Positions 50,127-59,878 of a stretch of DNA of 64,000 nucleotides are shown here, in pieces. The stretch comes from Limnohabitans radicicola (lineage in GTDB: Bacteria; Pseudomonadota; Gammaproteobacteria; Burkholderiales; Burkholderiaceae_C): positions 310,001-374,000 of the forward strand of contig NZ_JACYFT010000001.1 of assembly GCF_014837235.1 (NCBI RefSeq). The letters are read 5' to 3'. The first letter of the stretch is position 1, and every line of letters starts with the position of its first letter. The notes beneath the pieces were generated by a model. It had not been told where the DNA came from, did no database searches, and saw only the letters and a list, made by a program, of their open reading frames with translations. The translations under genes and the position numbers were made by a program.

Positions 50127-50791
50127 TCTTGAAAGAGGTCCAGGATGCGCCAGCCACGCTCGGTGGCCAATTGTCGCAGTCGTTTGTCAGGGTTGGTGGC
50201 CACCGGGTGCTGGGCTTTTTCCAGCAGCGGCAGGTCGTTCATCGAGTCGGAATAAAAGCTCATCTGGACATCGGTCCAGCCAAGACCTCTGTCGGCCAGC
50301 CAGTGCTCGACCCGGGTGACTTTGCCTTCGCGAAAGGACGGGGTGCCCTTGATCTCGCCTGTGATCCAGCCACTGGCATCGCGTTCGAGCTCCACCGCAA
50401 TCAGCTCGCTCACCCCAAAAGCCTGCGCAATCGGGCGGGTCACGAACTCGTTGGTGGCCGTCACGATCATCACCGTGTCGCCCGCGTGTTGGTGCGATCG
50501 TACCAGTGCCAGCGCCTCGGGGGTGATGCGCGGGCGGATCACCTCGTCCATGTAGCGCGCATGGGCGTGCGCGGCCTCGGTGGCACCGCGCTCGCGGGCA
50601 GCCCGGGTGGCAAAGCGCACATAGTCGTGAATGTCGAGCGTGCCCGCCTGGTAATGGGCATAAAACGCGTCGTTGCGTTGGCGGAAATGTTCGGGGTCGT
50701 TCCAGCCCAGCTCGGTGGTGAACTCGCCCCAGGTGTGGTCCGAGTCGATCGGCAGCAGGGTGTGGTCCAGGTCAAAAAGCGCAAGTTTCAT
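50123..50791 (-). CDS. HAD-IB family hydrolase (SerB-like)
   Basis: MKLALFDLDHTLLPIDSDHTWGEF...SFYSDSMNDLPLLEKAQHPVATNPDKRL. Confidence 0.92.
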   Translation of the reverse strand: MKLALFDLDHTLLPIDSDHTWGEFTTELGWNDPEHFRQRNDAFYAHYQAGTLDIHDYVRFATRAARERGATEAAHAHARYMDEVIRPRITPEALALVRSHQHAGDTVMIVTATNEFVTRPIAQAFGVSELIAVELERDASGWITGEIKGTPSFREGKVTRVEHWLADRGLGWTDVQMSFYSDSMNDLPLLEKAQHPVATNPDKRLRQLATERGWRILDLFQE

Positions 50792-51474
50792 TCGTTTTCC
50801 AGCATGGCACGCACGAGCGGAATGGTCAGGGCGCGCTGCGTCTGCAAGGCATAGTGGTCTAAGTGATCGAGCAACTGCATGAGGCTGCCCAGATCGCGGG
50901 AAAAGCGGTTGAGCATGTAGGACATGACCTCGTCGCTCAAAAACAGGCCACGGGCATCGGCCTCCTGGCGCAGCACGGCTCGGCGCTCGGCCTCACCCAG
51001 CACCTGCAGGCCGTACACATGGCCCCAGCCCAGGCGGGTGCGCAAATCGTCGCGCAGCTTGAGGTCAGCGGGCGGCAGGCTGCCCGCCGCCAGCACCCAG
51101 CGAGGCGTGCCCGTGCGGGGCGTGAGCGCATTCACAAACCAGTTGAAAGCGGTGTGCTGCTGCTCGGCGTTGTACAGCTGCACATCGTCCATCAGCACCG
51201 CCACCCACTCGTCCTGAAATTCGGGCGGGTTCATGGTGTGTGCGTCGAGCCAGCCCACGGCGTGGCCCTGCTCGGTCAGTGCATGGTGGACAGCCTGCAA
51301 CAGGTGTGTTTTGCCCGATCCGGCTTCGCCCCAGAGGTAAGTGGGCACAGGCGCACGGGTCTGGCCAGATGCCCAGAGTTTGAGGTGACTGAGCGCCGAC
51401 TCGTTGGGGCCCGCAAAAAAACTGGCCAAGGAGGGCACAGTGGCCAACCCGATGTCAAGCGCCAGTTGCTTCAT
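50788..51474 (-). CDS. hda: DnaA regulatory inactivator Hda
   Basis: MKQLALDIGLATVPSLASFFAGPNESAL...YLWGEAGSGKTHLLQAVHHAL; DnaA-like AAA+ without DNA-binding domain. Confidence 0.93.
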   Translation of the reverse strand: MKQLALDIGLATVPSLASFFAGPNESALSHLKLWASGQTRAPVPTYLWGEAGSGKTHLLQAVHHALTEQGHAVGWLDAHTMNPPEFQDEWVAVLMDDVQLYNAEQQHTAFNWFVNALTPRTGTPRWVLAAGSLPPADLKLRDDLRTRLGWGHVYGLQVLGEAERRAVLRQEADARGLFLSDEVMSYMLNRFSRDLGSLMQLLDHLDHYALQTQRALTIPLVRAMLENE

Positions 51475-52571
51475 GGATGGTGTGTGCCCGGATCGTTCGA
51501 GCTGTACAACTGGCTTTGCAAATACTGCTCACGCAAACGGCGCAGCGCCACCAGCAAGACCGCACTCGCAGGCAAGGCGATCAGCACGCCCACAAATCCC
51601 AGAAGTTGGCCAAAGGCCATCAGGGCCAGGATGACCGACAAAGGGTGCAGGCCGATGCGCTCGCCCACCAGGCGCGGGGTCAGCACAAAACTCTCCAGCA
51701 ACTGACCGAGGCCATAAACCACCGCCACCATCAAGAAGGCATGCCCTGGCGAAAACTGCAGCAGGCCCGCCAGCAAAGCCAGCACCAGGCCCAGCCCAAA
51801 ACCCAGGTAAGGCACAAACACCGCCAGCCCGGTGAACACCCCAATCGGGAGGGCCAGATCGAGTCCGAACAGGCTCAGGCCCACGGCATAAAACACGGCC
51901 AGCGCCAGCATCACCAGCAGCTGGCCACGCAGGTATTCGCCCAGCACCGTGTCACAGTCGAGCATGAAGCTGTCAAAACGGCTGCGCAACCGGGGCGGCA
52001 CCAACTCCACACACAAACGAACCATGCGCGTCCAGTCGTGCAACATGAAAAACAGCGCCACAGGCACGAGCACGGCATACCCCGCCACGGCCAGCGCCAC
52101 GCTGCCACCCAGCTTGAGAGAAGACAGCAAAGGGGCCAGCCAGTCTTCGCGGTTGGCCGTAAGGTAGTCCTTGAGCTGGGTCTTGATTTCACCCAGGTCC
52201 AGCGACACCTCCACGCCCCACTGCGCCAGCCAGGGCCTGAGCGATGCATCGAGCCGGTCCAGCACCAAGGGCAACTGCTGTTTGATGAGTGGCCACTCGC
52301 GCCAGACCACCGGCACCAGCAGGAGCAGCAAACCGACCATCGCCAACAAGGCCAGGGCTTCCACCAACACCACCGCCAGTGTCCGGGGCAAACGCCCACG
52401 GCCCCAGCCCTCCAAGCGCAATACCAAAGGGTGCAGCACATAGGCCAGCACGGCAGCAATGACGAATGGCGCCAGCACGGGTGCCAGCAACCAGAGCAAA
52501 GCCAGGCACAGCACCAGCACGCCCAGCCAGGAGGCCAGGCGGCTCAGCAAAAGAGGCTTTGTAGCTTGCAA
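51471..52571 (-). CDS. AI-2E family transporter
   Basis: 366 aa multi-TM; PVLAPFVIAAVLAYVLHPLV, LTPRLVGERIGLHPLSVILALMAFGQLLGFVGVLIALP. Confidence 0.93.
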   Translation of the reverse strand: MQATKPLLLSRLASWLGVLVLCLALLWLLAPVLAPFVIAAVLAYVLHPLVLRLEGWGRGRLPRTLAVVLVEALALLAMVGLLLLLVPVVWREWPLIKQQLPLVLDRLDASLRPWLAQWGVEVSLDLGEIKTQLKDYLTANREDWLAPLLSSLKLGGSVALAVAGYAVLVPVALFFMLHDWTRMVRLCVELVPPRLRSRFDSFMLDCDTVLGEYLRGQLLVMLALAVFYAVGLSLFGLDLALPIGVFTGLAVFVPYLGFGLGLVLALLAGLLQFSPGHAFLMVAVVYGLGQLLESFVLTPRLVGERIGLHPLSVILALMAFGQLLGFVGVLIALPASAVLLVALRRLREQYLQSQLYSSNDPGTHHP

Positions 52572-52700
52572 ATCGGACTCGAATCTGGAGGGATGAAACC
52601 AAGGGTCAGGGTGAACCCTTAAAATTGCGTCTGATTTTAGTCTGCCCGCCGTTTATTGGGCCCCTCTACTCCCTTTGAAAGCCCTCTTTGGGCCAAAACC

Positions 52701-53732
52701 ATGAGCCAAACACCCCTTTCCTACAAAGACGCAGGCGTTGACATCGTTGCTGGCGACGCGCTGGTCGAGCGCATCAAGCCCCTGGCCAAGAAAACCATGC
52801 GCGAAGGCGTGCTGGCCGGTATCGGCGGTTTTGGCGCGCTGTTTGAGGTGCCCAAGCGCTACAAAGAACCCGTGCTGGTGAGCGGCACCGACGGCGTGGG
52901 CACCAAGCTCAAGCTGGCGTTTGAATGGAACATGCACGACACCGTGGGCATCGACCTGGTGGCCATGAGCGTGAACGACGTGCTGGTGCAAGGCGCCGAG
53001 CCCCTGTTCTTCCTCGACTACTTTGCCTGCGGCAAGCTGGACGTGGACACGGCAGCGGCCGTGGTGGGTGGCATTGCCAAAGGCTGCGAGCTTTCGGGCT
53101 GCGCCCTGATCGGCGGCGAAACCGCCGAAATGCCGGGCATGTACCCGGCTGGCGAATACGACCTGGCCGGTTTTGCGGTCGGTGCGGTCGAAAAATCCAA
53201 AATCCTGACAGGCCAGAACGTCCAGGCCGGTGACGTGGTGCTGGGCCTGGCGTCGAGCGGCGTGCACTCCAACGGTTTCAGCTTGGTGCGCAAGTGCATC
53301 GAGCGCGCGGGCAGCAACGCCCCTGCCTCGCTGGACGGCAAGCCCTTCAAGCAAGCGCTGATGGAGCCCACCCGCCTGTACGTGCTGAATGTGCTGGCCG
53401 CGTTGGCCAAGCACCCGATCAAGGCGCTGGCCCACATCACGGGGGGCGGTCTGCTCGAAAACATCCCCCGCGTCTTGCCCGACGGCCTGGCCGCCCACCT
53501 GCAAAAAGGCAGCTGGCCCCAGACCGAGTTGTTTGCCTGGCTGCAAAAGACCGCGGGCATCGACGACACCGAGATGAACCGCACCTTCAACAACGGCATC
53601 GGCATGGTGGTGGTGATTGACGCGGCCGAAGCCGACAGCTGCGCGGCCACGCTGCGCGCTGCGGGTGAGCAGGTCTACACGATTGGCCGCATTGCAGCGC
53701 AAGGCAGCGGCGAGCCAGTCGTCGTCGCCTGA
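52701..53732 (+). CDS. purM: Phosphoribosylformylglycinamidine cyclo-ligase
   Basis: [32 protein letters not shown]...[56 protein letters not shown]. Confidence 0.97.
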   Translation: MSQTPLSYKDAGVDIVAGDALVERIKPLAKKTMREGVLAGIGGFGALFEVPKRYKEPVLVSGTDGVGTKLKLAFEWNMHDTVGIDLVAMSVNDVLVQGAEPLFFLDYFACGKLDVDTAAAVVGGIAKGCELSGCALIGGETAEMPGMYPAGEYDLAGFAVGAVEKSKILTGQNVQAGDVVLGLASSGVHSNGFSLVRKCIERAGSNAPASLDGKPFKQALMEPTRLYVLNVLAALAKHPIKALAHITGGGLLENIPRVLPDGLAAHLQKGSWPQTELFAWLQKTAGIDDTEMNRTFNNGIGMVVVIDAAEADSCAATLRAAGEQVYTIGRIAAQGSGEPVVVA

Positions 53733-53736
53733 AGAC

Positions 53737-54600
53737 TCAGTCGCTGGCGAGCTCGCTCATGCGGGCTCGCAAAGCTTCCTGATCCGGCGCCAGCGGTTCG
53801 GCCTCCAGATAGGCCTGCAAGTCAGCCAGGGCTTGGTCCGCATGGCCCAGCTCGGCGTGCACCAAACCCCGGTCGCGGCGCTCACTGAGGGTGTCGGGCA
53901 ACAAAATCACCAGACGGTCCAGCACCGCCAGCATGCGCGGCCAGTCCTCCTGGGCGCGGTGAATTTCCTTGAGGTTGCGCAGCATGCGTGCCAGCACATC
54001 ACGTGGCGGGCAAGCCTGCAAATACAGCCCCAGCGGGGTTTCACCCTCGTCCAGATCCGCCCCGGCCAATTGGTCAGCACCGTCCCGGTAGGGCGCGAGC
54101 ATCTCTGCCAGCTGGTCCACGCCGAGCGACTCGCCAGTGACCGGATTCATCACCACCAAGCCATCCGTCAAGGCGATCTTGACCAAAAAGTGGCCTGGAA
54201 ATGAAATGCCCTTGGCCTGCAAATTCAGGCCCTGCGCCAGTTCCAGCCAGATCACGGCCAAGGACACAGGAATGCCCCGACGCGTCCGGATCACCTCATG
54301 CACATGGCTGTTCTCGGGCGCGTAGTAATCGTTGGCATTGCGGGCAAAGCCCATGTCTTTGTAAAAAACCTGGTTCAGGATCGCCAGGCGCGTCAAATCA
54401 TCGGCCCCCTGCGGCAAACGAGCCTTGACCCGTTTGAGCATGCGCTCCGCATCATCGAGCACTTGTTGCACATCGAGCGCTGGATCTTCATCATGGGCCA
54501 GCGTGGCTGCAGCCTCCAACAAAGGGAAATGCGCATCGCTTTGCACCAGGCTGGCAAAGTACTCCAGCGGCGAGGGGGGGCGGACAAAGGGCAGGTTCAT
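53737..54600 (-). CDS. SirB1/transglutaminase-like TPR protein
   Basis: LAILNQVFYKDMGFARNANDYYAPENSHVHEVIRTRRGIPVSLAVIWLELAQGLNLQAKGISFPGHFLVK. Confidence 0.9.
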   Translation of the reverse strand: MNLPFVRPPSPLEYFASLVQSDAHFPLLEAAATLAHDEDPALDVQQVLDDAERMLKRVKARLPQGADDLTRLAILNQVFYKDMGFARNANDYYAPENSHVHEVIRTRRGIPVSLAVIWLELAQGLNLQAKGISFPGHFLVKIALTDGLVVMNPVTGESLGVDQLAEMLAPYRDGADQLAGADLDEGETPLGLYLQACPPRDVLARMLRNLKEIHRAQEDWPRMLAVLDRLVILLPDTLSERRDRGLVHAELGHADQALADLQAYLEAEPLAPDQEALRARMSELASD

Positions 54601-54611
54601 GACCGCAAGGC

Positions 54612-56177
54612 TCAGCGCTGGATGAAGGCCTTCAGGCGCAGGCCCGTGGCCCACAGACTGGCGAAGTAGAGGCTTGCCGCCGCCAGCAACACCAGCGCCA
54701 TCCAGCCCATGCGCAGCCAAACATGTTGACGCAAAGCCACCCAGGGCAGCGCATGCGCCGCGAACCACAACAAAGCCGTCAGCAGCGCCGTGGCCAAAAG
54801 CACCTGCAGTGCAAAACGTCCCCAGCCAGGCTGCGGCTTGTAGCTGCCCCGGCGCAACAACCCCACCAAGAGCCACAGCGCATTGACCATGGCGCCCAAG
54901 CCGATGGACAAGGCCAGGCCTGCGTGGGCCAGCCAAGGCACGAACAAGAGGTTGAACAATTGCGTGATCACCAGCACCACCACCGCAATCCGGACCGGGG
55001 TGCGGATGTCCTGGCTGGCGTAGTAACCTGGCGCCAGCACCTTGATGGCCACCAGCCCCAGCAGGCCCACACCATAACCCGTGAGCGAGAGTGTGGTTTG
55101 CTGCACATCGCGGTCGGTGAACGCGCCATAGTGGTAGAGCACTGCCACCAGCGGCTCGGCAAACACCAGCAAAGCTGCCGCACAGGGCAAGGCCAGCAGC
55201 AGAACCAGGCGCAAGCCCCAGTCCAGCATGGCCGCGTAACGATCCAGGTCGCCTGAGGCCTTGGCGGCAGCGAGTTGCGGCATCAGCACCACGCCCAGCG
55301 CCACACCCAACATGGCGGTCGGGAACTCCATCAAGCGGTCGGCGTAACTGAGCCAGCTCACACTGCCTGCGACCAGATGGGATGCAATCTGGGTGTTGAT
55401 GAGCAAAGAGATCTGCGCCACCCCCACGCCCAGCAATGCAGGCCCCATGAGCCGCAGGATGCGCCGTGTGGCGCTGTCGGTCCAAGCCGCGCGCAAGGCT
55501 GTGGGGCTCCATCCCACGCGAGGCAGCAACCCCAAGCGATACAACGCCGGGATCTGCACCGCCAATTGCAGCGCGCCACCGAGCATCACCCCAGCGGGCA
55601 AGGCATAAATGGGCGCCACGCCCTGCCCCTGGAGCCAGGGGGCCAGCGCCAAGGCGGCCGCGATCACACTCACATTGAGCAACACTGGGGTGGCGGCAGG
55701 CACAGCGAAGCGCTTCCAGGTGTTCAAAATACCCGCCGACAAGGCCACCAGCGACATGAAGGCGATGTACGGGAACATCCAGCGGGTCATCTGCACCGCC
55801 GCGTCGAACCCCTTGCCTTCTTGCGCCAGGCCACTGGCCAAGGCCCAGACCAGCCAAGGTGCAGCAAGCACCCCCAGAATTGAGACCACAAGCAACACCC
55901 AAGCCAGGGCTGTGGCCACATGGTCAATGGCCTGCCGGGTGGCGGCATCGCCCCGCTCTGCCCGGGTAGCCGCCAGCACAGGCACAAAAGCCTGACTGAA
56001 CGCCCCTTCGGCAAACAGACGGCGAAACAGGTTGGGAATGCGGAACGCGACGTTGAAGGCATCGGTCAGCGCGCTCGCGCCGAACAGGGAGGCGATCAGG
56101 AGCTCCCGCACCAACCCCGTCACCCGCGAGGCCAGGGTGAAGACGGAAACGATGGAGGCGGATCGAAGGAGGCTCAC
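54612..56177 (-). CDS. murJ: Lipid II flippase MurJ (MviN)
   Basis: SLLRSASIVSVFTLASRVTGLVRELLIASLFGASALTDAFNVAFRIPNLFRRLFAEGAFSQAFVPV; GTG start at 56177 chosen by family N-terminus. Confidence 0.94.
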   Translation of the reverse strand: MSLLRSASIVSVFTLASRVTGLVRELLIASLFGASALTDAFNVAFRIPNLFRRLFAEGAFSQAFVPVLAATRAERGDAATRQAIDHVATALAWVLLVVSILGVLAAPWLVWALASGLAQEGKGFDAAVQMTRWMFPYIAFMSLVALSAGILNTWKRFAVPAATPVLLNVSVIAAALALAPWLQGQGVAPIYALPAGVMLGGALQLAVQIPALYRLGLLPRVGWSPTALRAAWTDSATRRILRLMGPALLGVGVAQISLLINTQIASHLVAGSVSWLSYADRLMEFPTAMLGVALGVVLMPQLAAAKASGDLDRYAAMLDWGLRLVLLLALPCAAALLVFAEPLVAVLYHYGAFTDRDVQQTTLSLTGYGVGLLGLVAIKVLAPGYYASQDIRTPVRIAVVVLVITQLFNLLFVPWLAHAGLALSIGLGAMVNALWLLVGLLRRGSYKPQPGWGRFALQVLLATALLTALLWFAAHALPWVALRQHVWLRMGWMALVLLAAASLYFASLWATGLRLKAFIQR

Positions 56178-56328
56178 AGGCGGCAAGTGTAGCGATCTCG
56201 GGCCCGCCAAAGGGCCCGCAGACCAGGCCCGCTTGCAGAAAGCTGTTGCCGGGAGCCACCACGGAGCCGGGTTCTGCTAGAATGCCGGGTTCGCCGACAA
56301 CATCCTCAAACCCTTCAAGGAAAAAATC

Positions 56329-56631
56329 ATGGCATCTGGTAAGCCAAAGAAAAAGAACCCCCGTCTTGCATCCGGCCGTAAACGCGTCCGCCAAGACATC
56401 AAGATCAACGCCGCGAACTCTTCGCTGCGCTCCAAATACCGCACCGCTGTGAAGAACGTCGAAAAAGCCGTTGCAGCTGGCGACAAGACCAAAGCCACCG
56501 AACTGTTTGCCAAGATGCAAGCTGTAGTGGACACGATTGCCGACAAGGGCATCTTCCACAAGAACAAGGCTGCTCGCGACAAGAGCCGCCTGAGCGCCAA
56601 AGTCAAGACTTTGGCTCTGGCCGCAGCCTGA
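56329..56631 (+). CDS. rpsT: 30S ribosomal protein S20
   Basis: [48 protein letters not shown]. Confidence 0.96.
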   Translation: MASGKPKKKNPRLASGRKRVRQDIKINAANSSLRSKYRTAVKNVEKAVAAGDKTKATELFAKMQAVVDTIADKGIFHKNKAARDKSRLSAKVKTLALAAA

Positions 56632-56705
56632 TCCGCTTTTAAAGATCAACAGCCCGGCCGGGTTCTCCTGGCCGCCGTTTGAAACGGGTGCGCTGTCAGC
56701 GAAAT

Positions 56706-56730
56706 AAAAACCGCCTTCGGGCGGTTTTTT
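56706..56730 (+). terminator. Intrinsic terminator after rpsT
   Basis: AAAAACCGCCTTCGGGCGGTTTTTT. Confidence 0.9.
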
Positions 56731-56750
56731 CATTTCTGGCCTTCTGCTAC

Positions 56751-56830
56751 GCCGGGGTGAGGGTGGCGGTGCACGCCTCATGATTCGCTTCGCTCATAAA
56801 ATCGGCGCCCACAGCCACCCTCACCTCGGC
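56751..56830. repeat. 80-bp inverted-repeat element (17-bp arms, one mismatch)
   Basis: GCCGGGGTGAGGGTGGC (56751-56767) ... GCCACCCTCACCTCGGC (56814-56830). Confidence 0.8.
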
Positions 56831-56841
56831 TCTGACGCACC

Positions 56842-56870
56842 GAAAAACAAAAAACCGCCCAAAGGCGGTT
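56842..56870 (-). terminator. Intrinsic terminator after DUF3579 gene
   Basis: Minus strand AACCGCCTTTGGGCGGTTTTTTGTTTTT. Confidence 0.85.
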
Positions 56871-56880
56871 CGTGTCTGGG

Positions 56881-57201
56881 TTATTTGGAGGCAGGGGGGT
56901 CCGGCAACAGGCAGGCTTCAGCGACCTGCAGGTTGTTGTCCTTGGCGAAGTTCATGACGAAATCCCAGGCCATCACATCGTGATCGCGCAAATCCCGGTG
57001 GACCACCACGCATTTGTCGCGGCCCATGGTGGTGGGGATGCACCAGGGTGAATAGCTCAAATGGCTGCCGGGGCTTGCGCCACCGGGGCGGAACTGGCTC
57101 ATGACCCCTGCCAGACGCTCCGCCCAGTCACTGGGGCGGAAGGTTCTGCCATCCTGGGTGACGCCCAGGATGAAGACTTCTTTGGCGGAGTTGGAGACCA
57201 T
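56881..57201 (-). CDS. DUF3579 family protein
   Basis: EVFILGVTQDGRTFRPSDWAERLAGVMSQF...CVVVHRDLRDHDVMAWDFVMNFAKDNNLQV. Confidence 0.88.
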   Translation of the reverse strand: MVSNSAKEVFILGVTQDGRTFRPSDWAERLAGVMSQFRPGGASPGSHLSYSPWCIPTTMGRDKCVVVHRDLRDHDVMAWDFVMNFAKDNNLQVAEACLLPDPPASK

Positions 57202-57270
57202 CGGATAGAAGGATAAAGGGAAACAGTACAGAGTTCGGGATCGCCGCTCTCTGGTTTACCCAGTATTGTA

Positions 57271-57282
57271 TCTTATATAAGA
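57271..57282. promoter_or_regulatory. Perfect palindrome TCTTATATAAGA between divergent DUF3579 and argD genes
   Basis: Directly read; flanked by GGTTT (57253-57257) / AAACC (57287-57291). Confidence 0.5.
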
Positions 57283-57368
57283 CCTGAAACCGCCTTGTAA
57301 CTCGCGCGCACCATGCAAGGCCCCCATGAACAAGCACGCCACTTTCTGCCTCTAAAATCTCGTTTCAA

Positions 57369-57396
57369 CGGCCCTCTTCGTTGGGCCGCTTTTTAT
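57369..57396 (+). promoter_or_regulatory. Terminator-like hairpin in argD leader (possible attenuator)
   Basis: CGGCCC-TCTTCGTT-GGGCCG followed by CTTTTTATTT, about 20 nt before argD ATG. Confidence 0.5.
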
Positions 57397-57411
57397 TTCA
57401 GGAGTTCACGC

Positions 57412-58614
57412 ATGTCTGCTTTCATTGAAGCCGCCTCACCGCACACCATGAACACCTATGGCCGACTGCCGATCGCACTCAGCCATGGTCAGGGTTGCCG
57501 AGTCTGGGACATCAATGGCAAGCAGTACCTGGATGCTTTGGCTGGTATCGCCGTGAACACGCTGGGGCACAACCACCCCGACTTCGCACCCGCGCTGCAA
57601 GACCAGATCGGCAAGATCATCCACAGCTGCAACTATTTCCATGTGCCCAATGCCGAAAAACTCGCCGCCAAGCTGGCCGAGCTGTCGGGCATGACCAATG
57701 TGTTCTTCTGCAACTCGGGGCTGGAAGCCAACGAAGCGGCCATCAAGCTGGCACGCAAATTCGGCCACGACAAGGGCATCACGAACCCCAAAATCGTCGT
57801 CTACGAAAAAGCCTTCCATGGCCGCAGCATCGCCACACTCAGCGCCACCGCCAACGTGAAGCTGCAGCAGGGCTTTGGCCCCATGCTGGAAGGCTTTGTG
57901 CGCGTACCGCTCAATGACATCGAGGCCCTCAAGAAAGCCACCGCCAACGACCCCGATGTCGTGGCCGTGTTCTTCGAGACCATCCAGGGCGAAGGCGGCA
58001 TCAACCCCATGCGCGCCGACTACCTGCGCGAAGTGCGCGCCCTGTGCGACCAGCAGGACTGGCTCTTGATGATCGACGAAGTGCAGTGCGGCATTGGCCG
58101 CACAGGCAAATGGTTTGCCCACCAGTGGGCAGGCATCGTGCCCGACGTCATGCCCCTGGCCAAAGGCCTGGGCTCGGGCGTGCCGATCGGCGCGGTCGTC
58201 GCTGGCCCCAAGGCCGCCAACATCTTCCAGCCTGGCAACCACGGCACGACCTTCGGCGGCAACCCGCTGGCCATGCGTGCGGGTGTGGAAACCATCCGCA
58301 TCATGGAAAAAGACGGCCTGCTGGACAACGCCGCACGCCTGGGCGCTCACTTCCATGACAAATTGACCGCTGCATTGAGCGGCCAAAAAGGCGTCAAGGA
58401 AATCCGTGGCCAGGGTCTGATGATCGGCATCGAATTCGATCGCCCCTGCGGCGTGCTGCTCAAGCAGGCCGCCGATGCGGGCCTCATCATCAACGTGACC
58501 GCCGACACCGTGGTGCGCCTCTTGCCCCCACTGATCATGACCACCGCCGAAGCGGACGAGGTGCTGGCCATCCTCTTGCCGCTGATCAAGACATTCCTGG
58601 CAGAACAAGCATGA
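57412..58614 (+). CDS. argD: Acetylornithine aminotransferase
   Basis: LDALAGIAVNTLGHNHP, FFCNSGLEANEAAIKLARKFG, LMIDEVQCGIGRTGKWFAHQ, GTTFGGNPLAMRAG; upstream of argF. Confidence 0.93.
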   Translation: MSAFIEAASPHTMNTYGRLPIALSHGQGCRVWDINGKQYLDALAGIAVNTLGHNHPDFAPALQDQIGKIIHSCNYFHVPNAEKLAAKLAELSGMTNVFFCNSGLEANEAAIKLARKFGHDKGITNPKIVVYEKAFHGRSIATLSATANVKLQQGFGPMLEGFVRVPLNDIEALKKATANDPDVVAVFFETIQGEGGINPMRADYLREVRALCDQQDWLLMIDEVQCGIGRTGKWFAHQWAGIVPDVMPLAKGLGSGVPIGAVVAGPKAANIFQPGNHGTTFGGNPLAMRAGVETIRIMEKDGLLDNAARLGAHFHDKLTAALSGQKGVKEIRGQGLMIGIEFDRPCGVLLKQAADAGLIINVTADTVVRLLPPLIMTTAEADEVLAILLPLIKTFLAEQA

Positions 58615-59549
58615 GTTCCCTCCAGCAAAACGCCATCCGGCACTACCTGCAGTTCACGGACCTGAGCGCCGACGAGTACGCGCACCTGTTTGCACGGGCG
58701 GCCGAAATCAAGCGCAAGTTCAAAGCCTACGAAAAGTACCACCCGCTGGCCGACCGCACACTGGCCATGATCTTTGAAAAGGCCAGCACCCGCACGCGTG
58801 TGAGCTTTGAAGCGGGCATGTACCAGCTGGGCGGCTCGGTGGTGCACCTGACCACGGGCGACAGCCAGCTGGGCCGCTCCGAGCCCATCGAAGACAGCGC
58901 CCGCGTCATCAGCCGCATGACCGATCTGGTGATGATCCGCACCTTCGGCCAGGACAAGATCGAGCGCTTTGCCGCGCACTCGCGTGTGCCGGTCATCAAC
59001 GGCCTGACCAACGAGTTCCACCCCTGCCAGATCCTGGCCGACATCTTCACCTACATCGAGCACCGTGGCTCGATTCAAGGCAAGGTGGTGGCCTGGGTGG
59101 GTGACGGCAACAACATGGCCAACACCTGGCTGCAGGCGGCCGAATTGCTGGGCTTCACCGTGCACCTGAGCACACCCAGCGGCTACGAAGTCGACCAGGC
59201 GATTGCAGGCTTGCGCAGCAGCGCCAGTTACAAGGTCTTCAAAGACCCGCAGGACGCCTGCCGCGGCGCTGACCTGGTCACCACCGATGTGTGGACCAGT
59301 ATGGGCTATGAAGCCGAAAACGAAGCGCGCAAGAAAGCCTTTGCCAACTGGTGCGTGGACGAATCCATGATGCAGGCGGCCAAACCGGACGCCCTGTTCA
59401 TGCACTGCCTGCCCGCCCACCGCGGCGAAGAAGTCAGCGCCGAAGTCATCGACGGCCCGCAATCGGTGGTGTGGGACGAAGCAGAGAACCGCATGCACGT
59501 GCAAAAGGCGCTGATGGAGTTCCTGCTGCTGGGCCGCGTGTCGGCCTGA
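58611..59549 (+). CDS. argF: Ornithine carbamoyltransferase
   Basis: FEKASTRTRVSFEAGMYQLGG, FHPCQILADIFT, FMHCLPAHRGEEVSAEVIDG; ATGA overlap with argD. Confidence 0.97.
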   Translation: MSSLQQNAIRHYLQFTDLSADEYAHLFARAAEIKRKFKAYEKYHPLADRTLAMIFEKASTRTRVSFEAGMYQLGGSVVHLTTGDSQLGRSEPIEDSARVISRMTDLVMIRTFGQDKIERFAAHSRVPVINGLTNEFHPCQILADIFTYIEHRGSIQGKVVAWVGDGNNMANTWLQAAELLGFTVHLSTPSGYEVDQAIAGLRSSASYKVFKDPQDACRGADLVTTDVWTSMGYEAENEARKKAFANWCVDESMMQAAKPDALFMHCLPAHRGEEVSAEVIDGPQSVVWDEAENRMHVQKALMEFLLLGRVSA

Positions 59550-59557
59550 GCCTGACC

Positions 59558-59866
59558 GTGAGCCAGTGCACCAGCTGCGGCGCCTGCTGCGCCAGCTTTC
59601 GGGTGGACTTCTCGGTCTTCGAGCACGAAGAAGGCGGCGGCTCGGTGCCTGCCGGGCTGGCCTCGCCCATCACCGACAGCACCTGCCGCATGCGCGGCAC
59701 CGACCACAGCCCGCCACGCTGCGCCGCACTGTATGGCCGCATTGGCGAGAAAGCCATCTGCGGCATTTATGAATGGCGTCCCTCGCCGTGTCGTGAATTC
59801 GAGGAAGGCAGCGATGCGTGCCAGCGCGCACGCCAGCGGCATGGGCTGCCTGCGCTGAACAGCTGA
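59558..59866 (+). CDS. YkgJ family cysteine cluster protein
   Basis: GTG start; MSQCTSCGACCASFRVDFSVFE...CAALYGRIGEKAICGIYEWRPSPCREFEEGSDAC. Confidence 0.88.
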   Translation: MSQCTSCGACCASFRVDFSVFEHEEGGGSVPAGLASPITDSTCRMRGTDHSPPRCAALYGRIGEKAICGIYEWRPSPCREFEEGSDACQRARQRHGLPALNS

Positions 59867-59878
59867 CTTCATTTTTCG

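Noticed and set aside
52593-52620. AAGGGT-CAGGGTGA-ACCCTT dyad near purM as a PurR-like site or riboswitch
   Set aside because: Short 6-bp stem with no match to a purine riboswitch or PurR consensus
56188-56215. GGGCCC-GCCAAA-GGGCCC repeat upstream of murJ
   Set aside because: Short, GC-compositional; no further support for function
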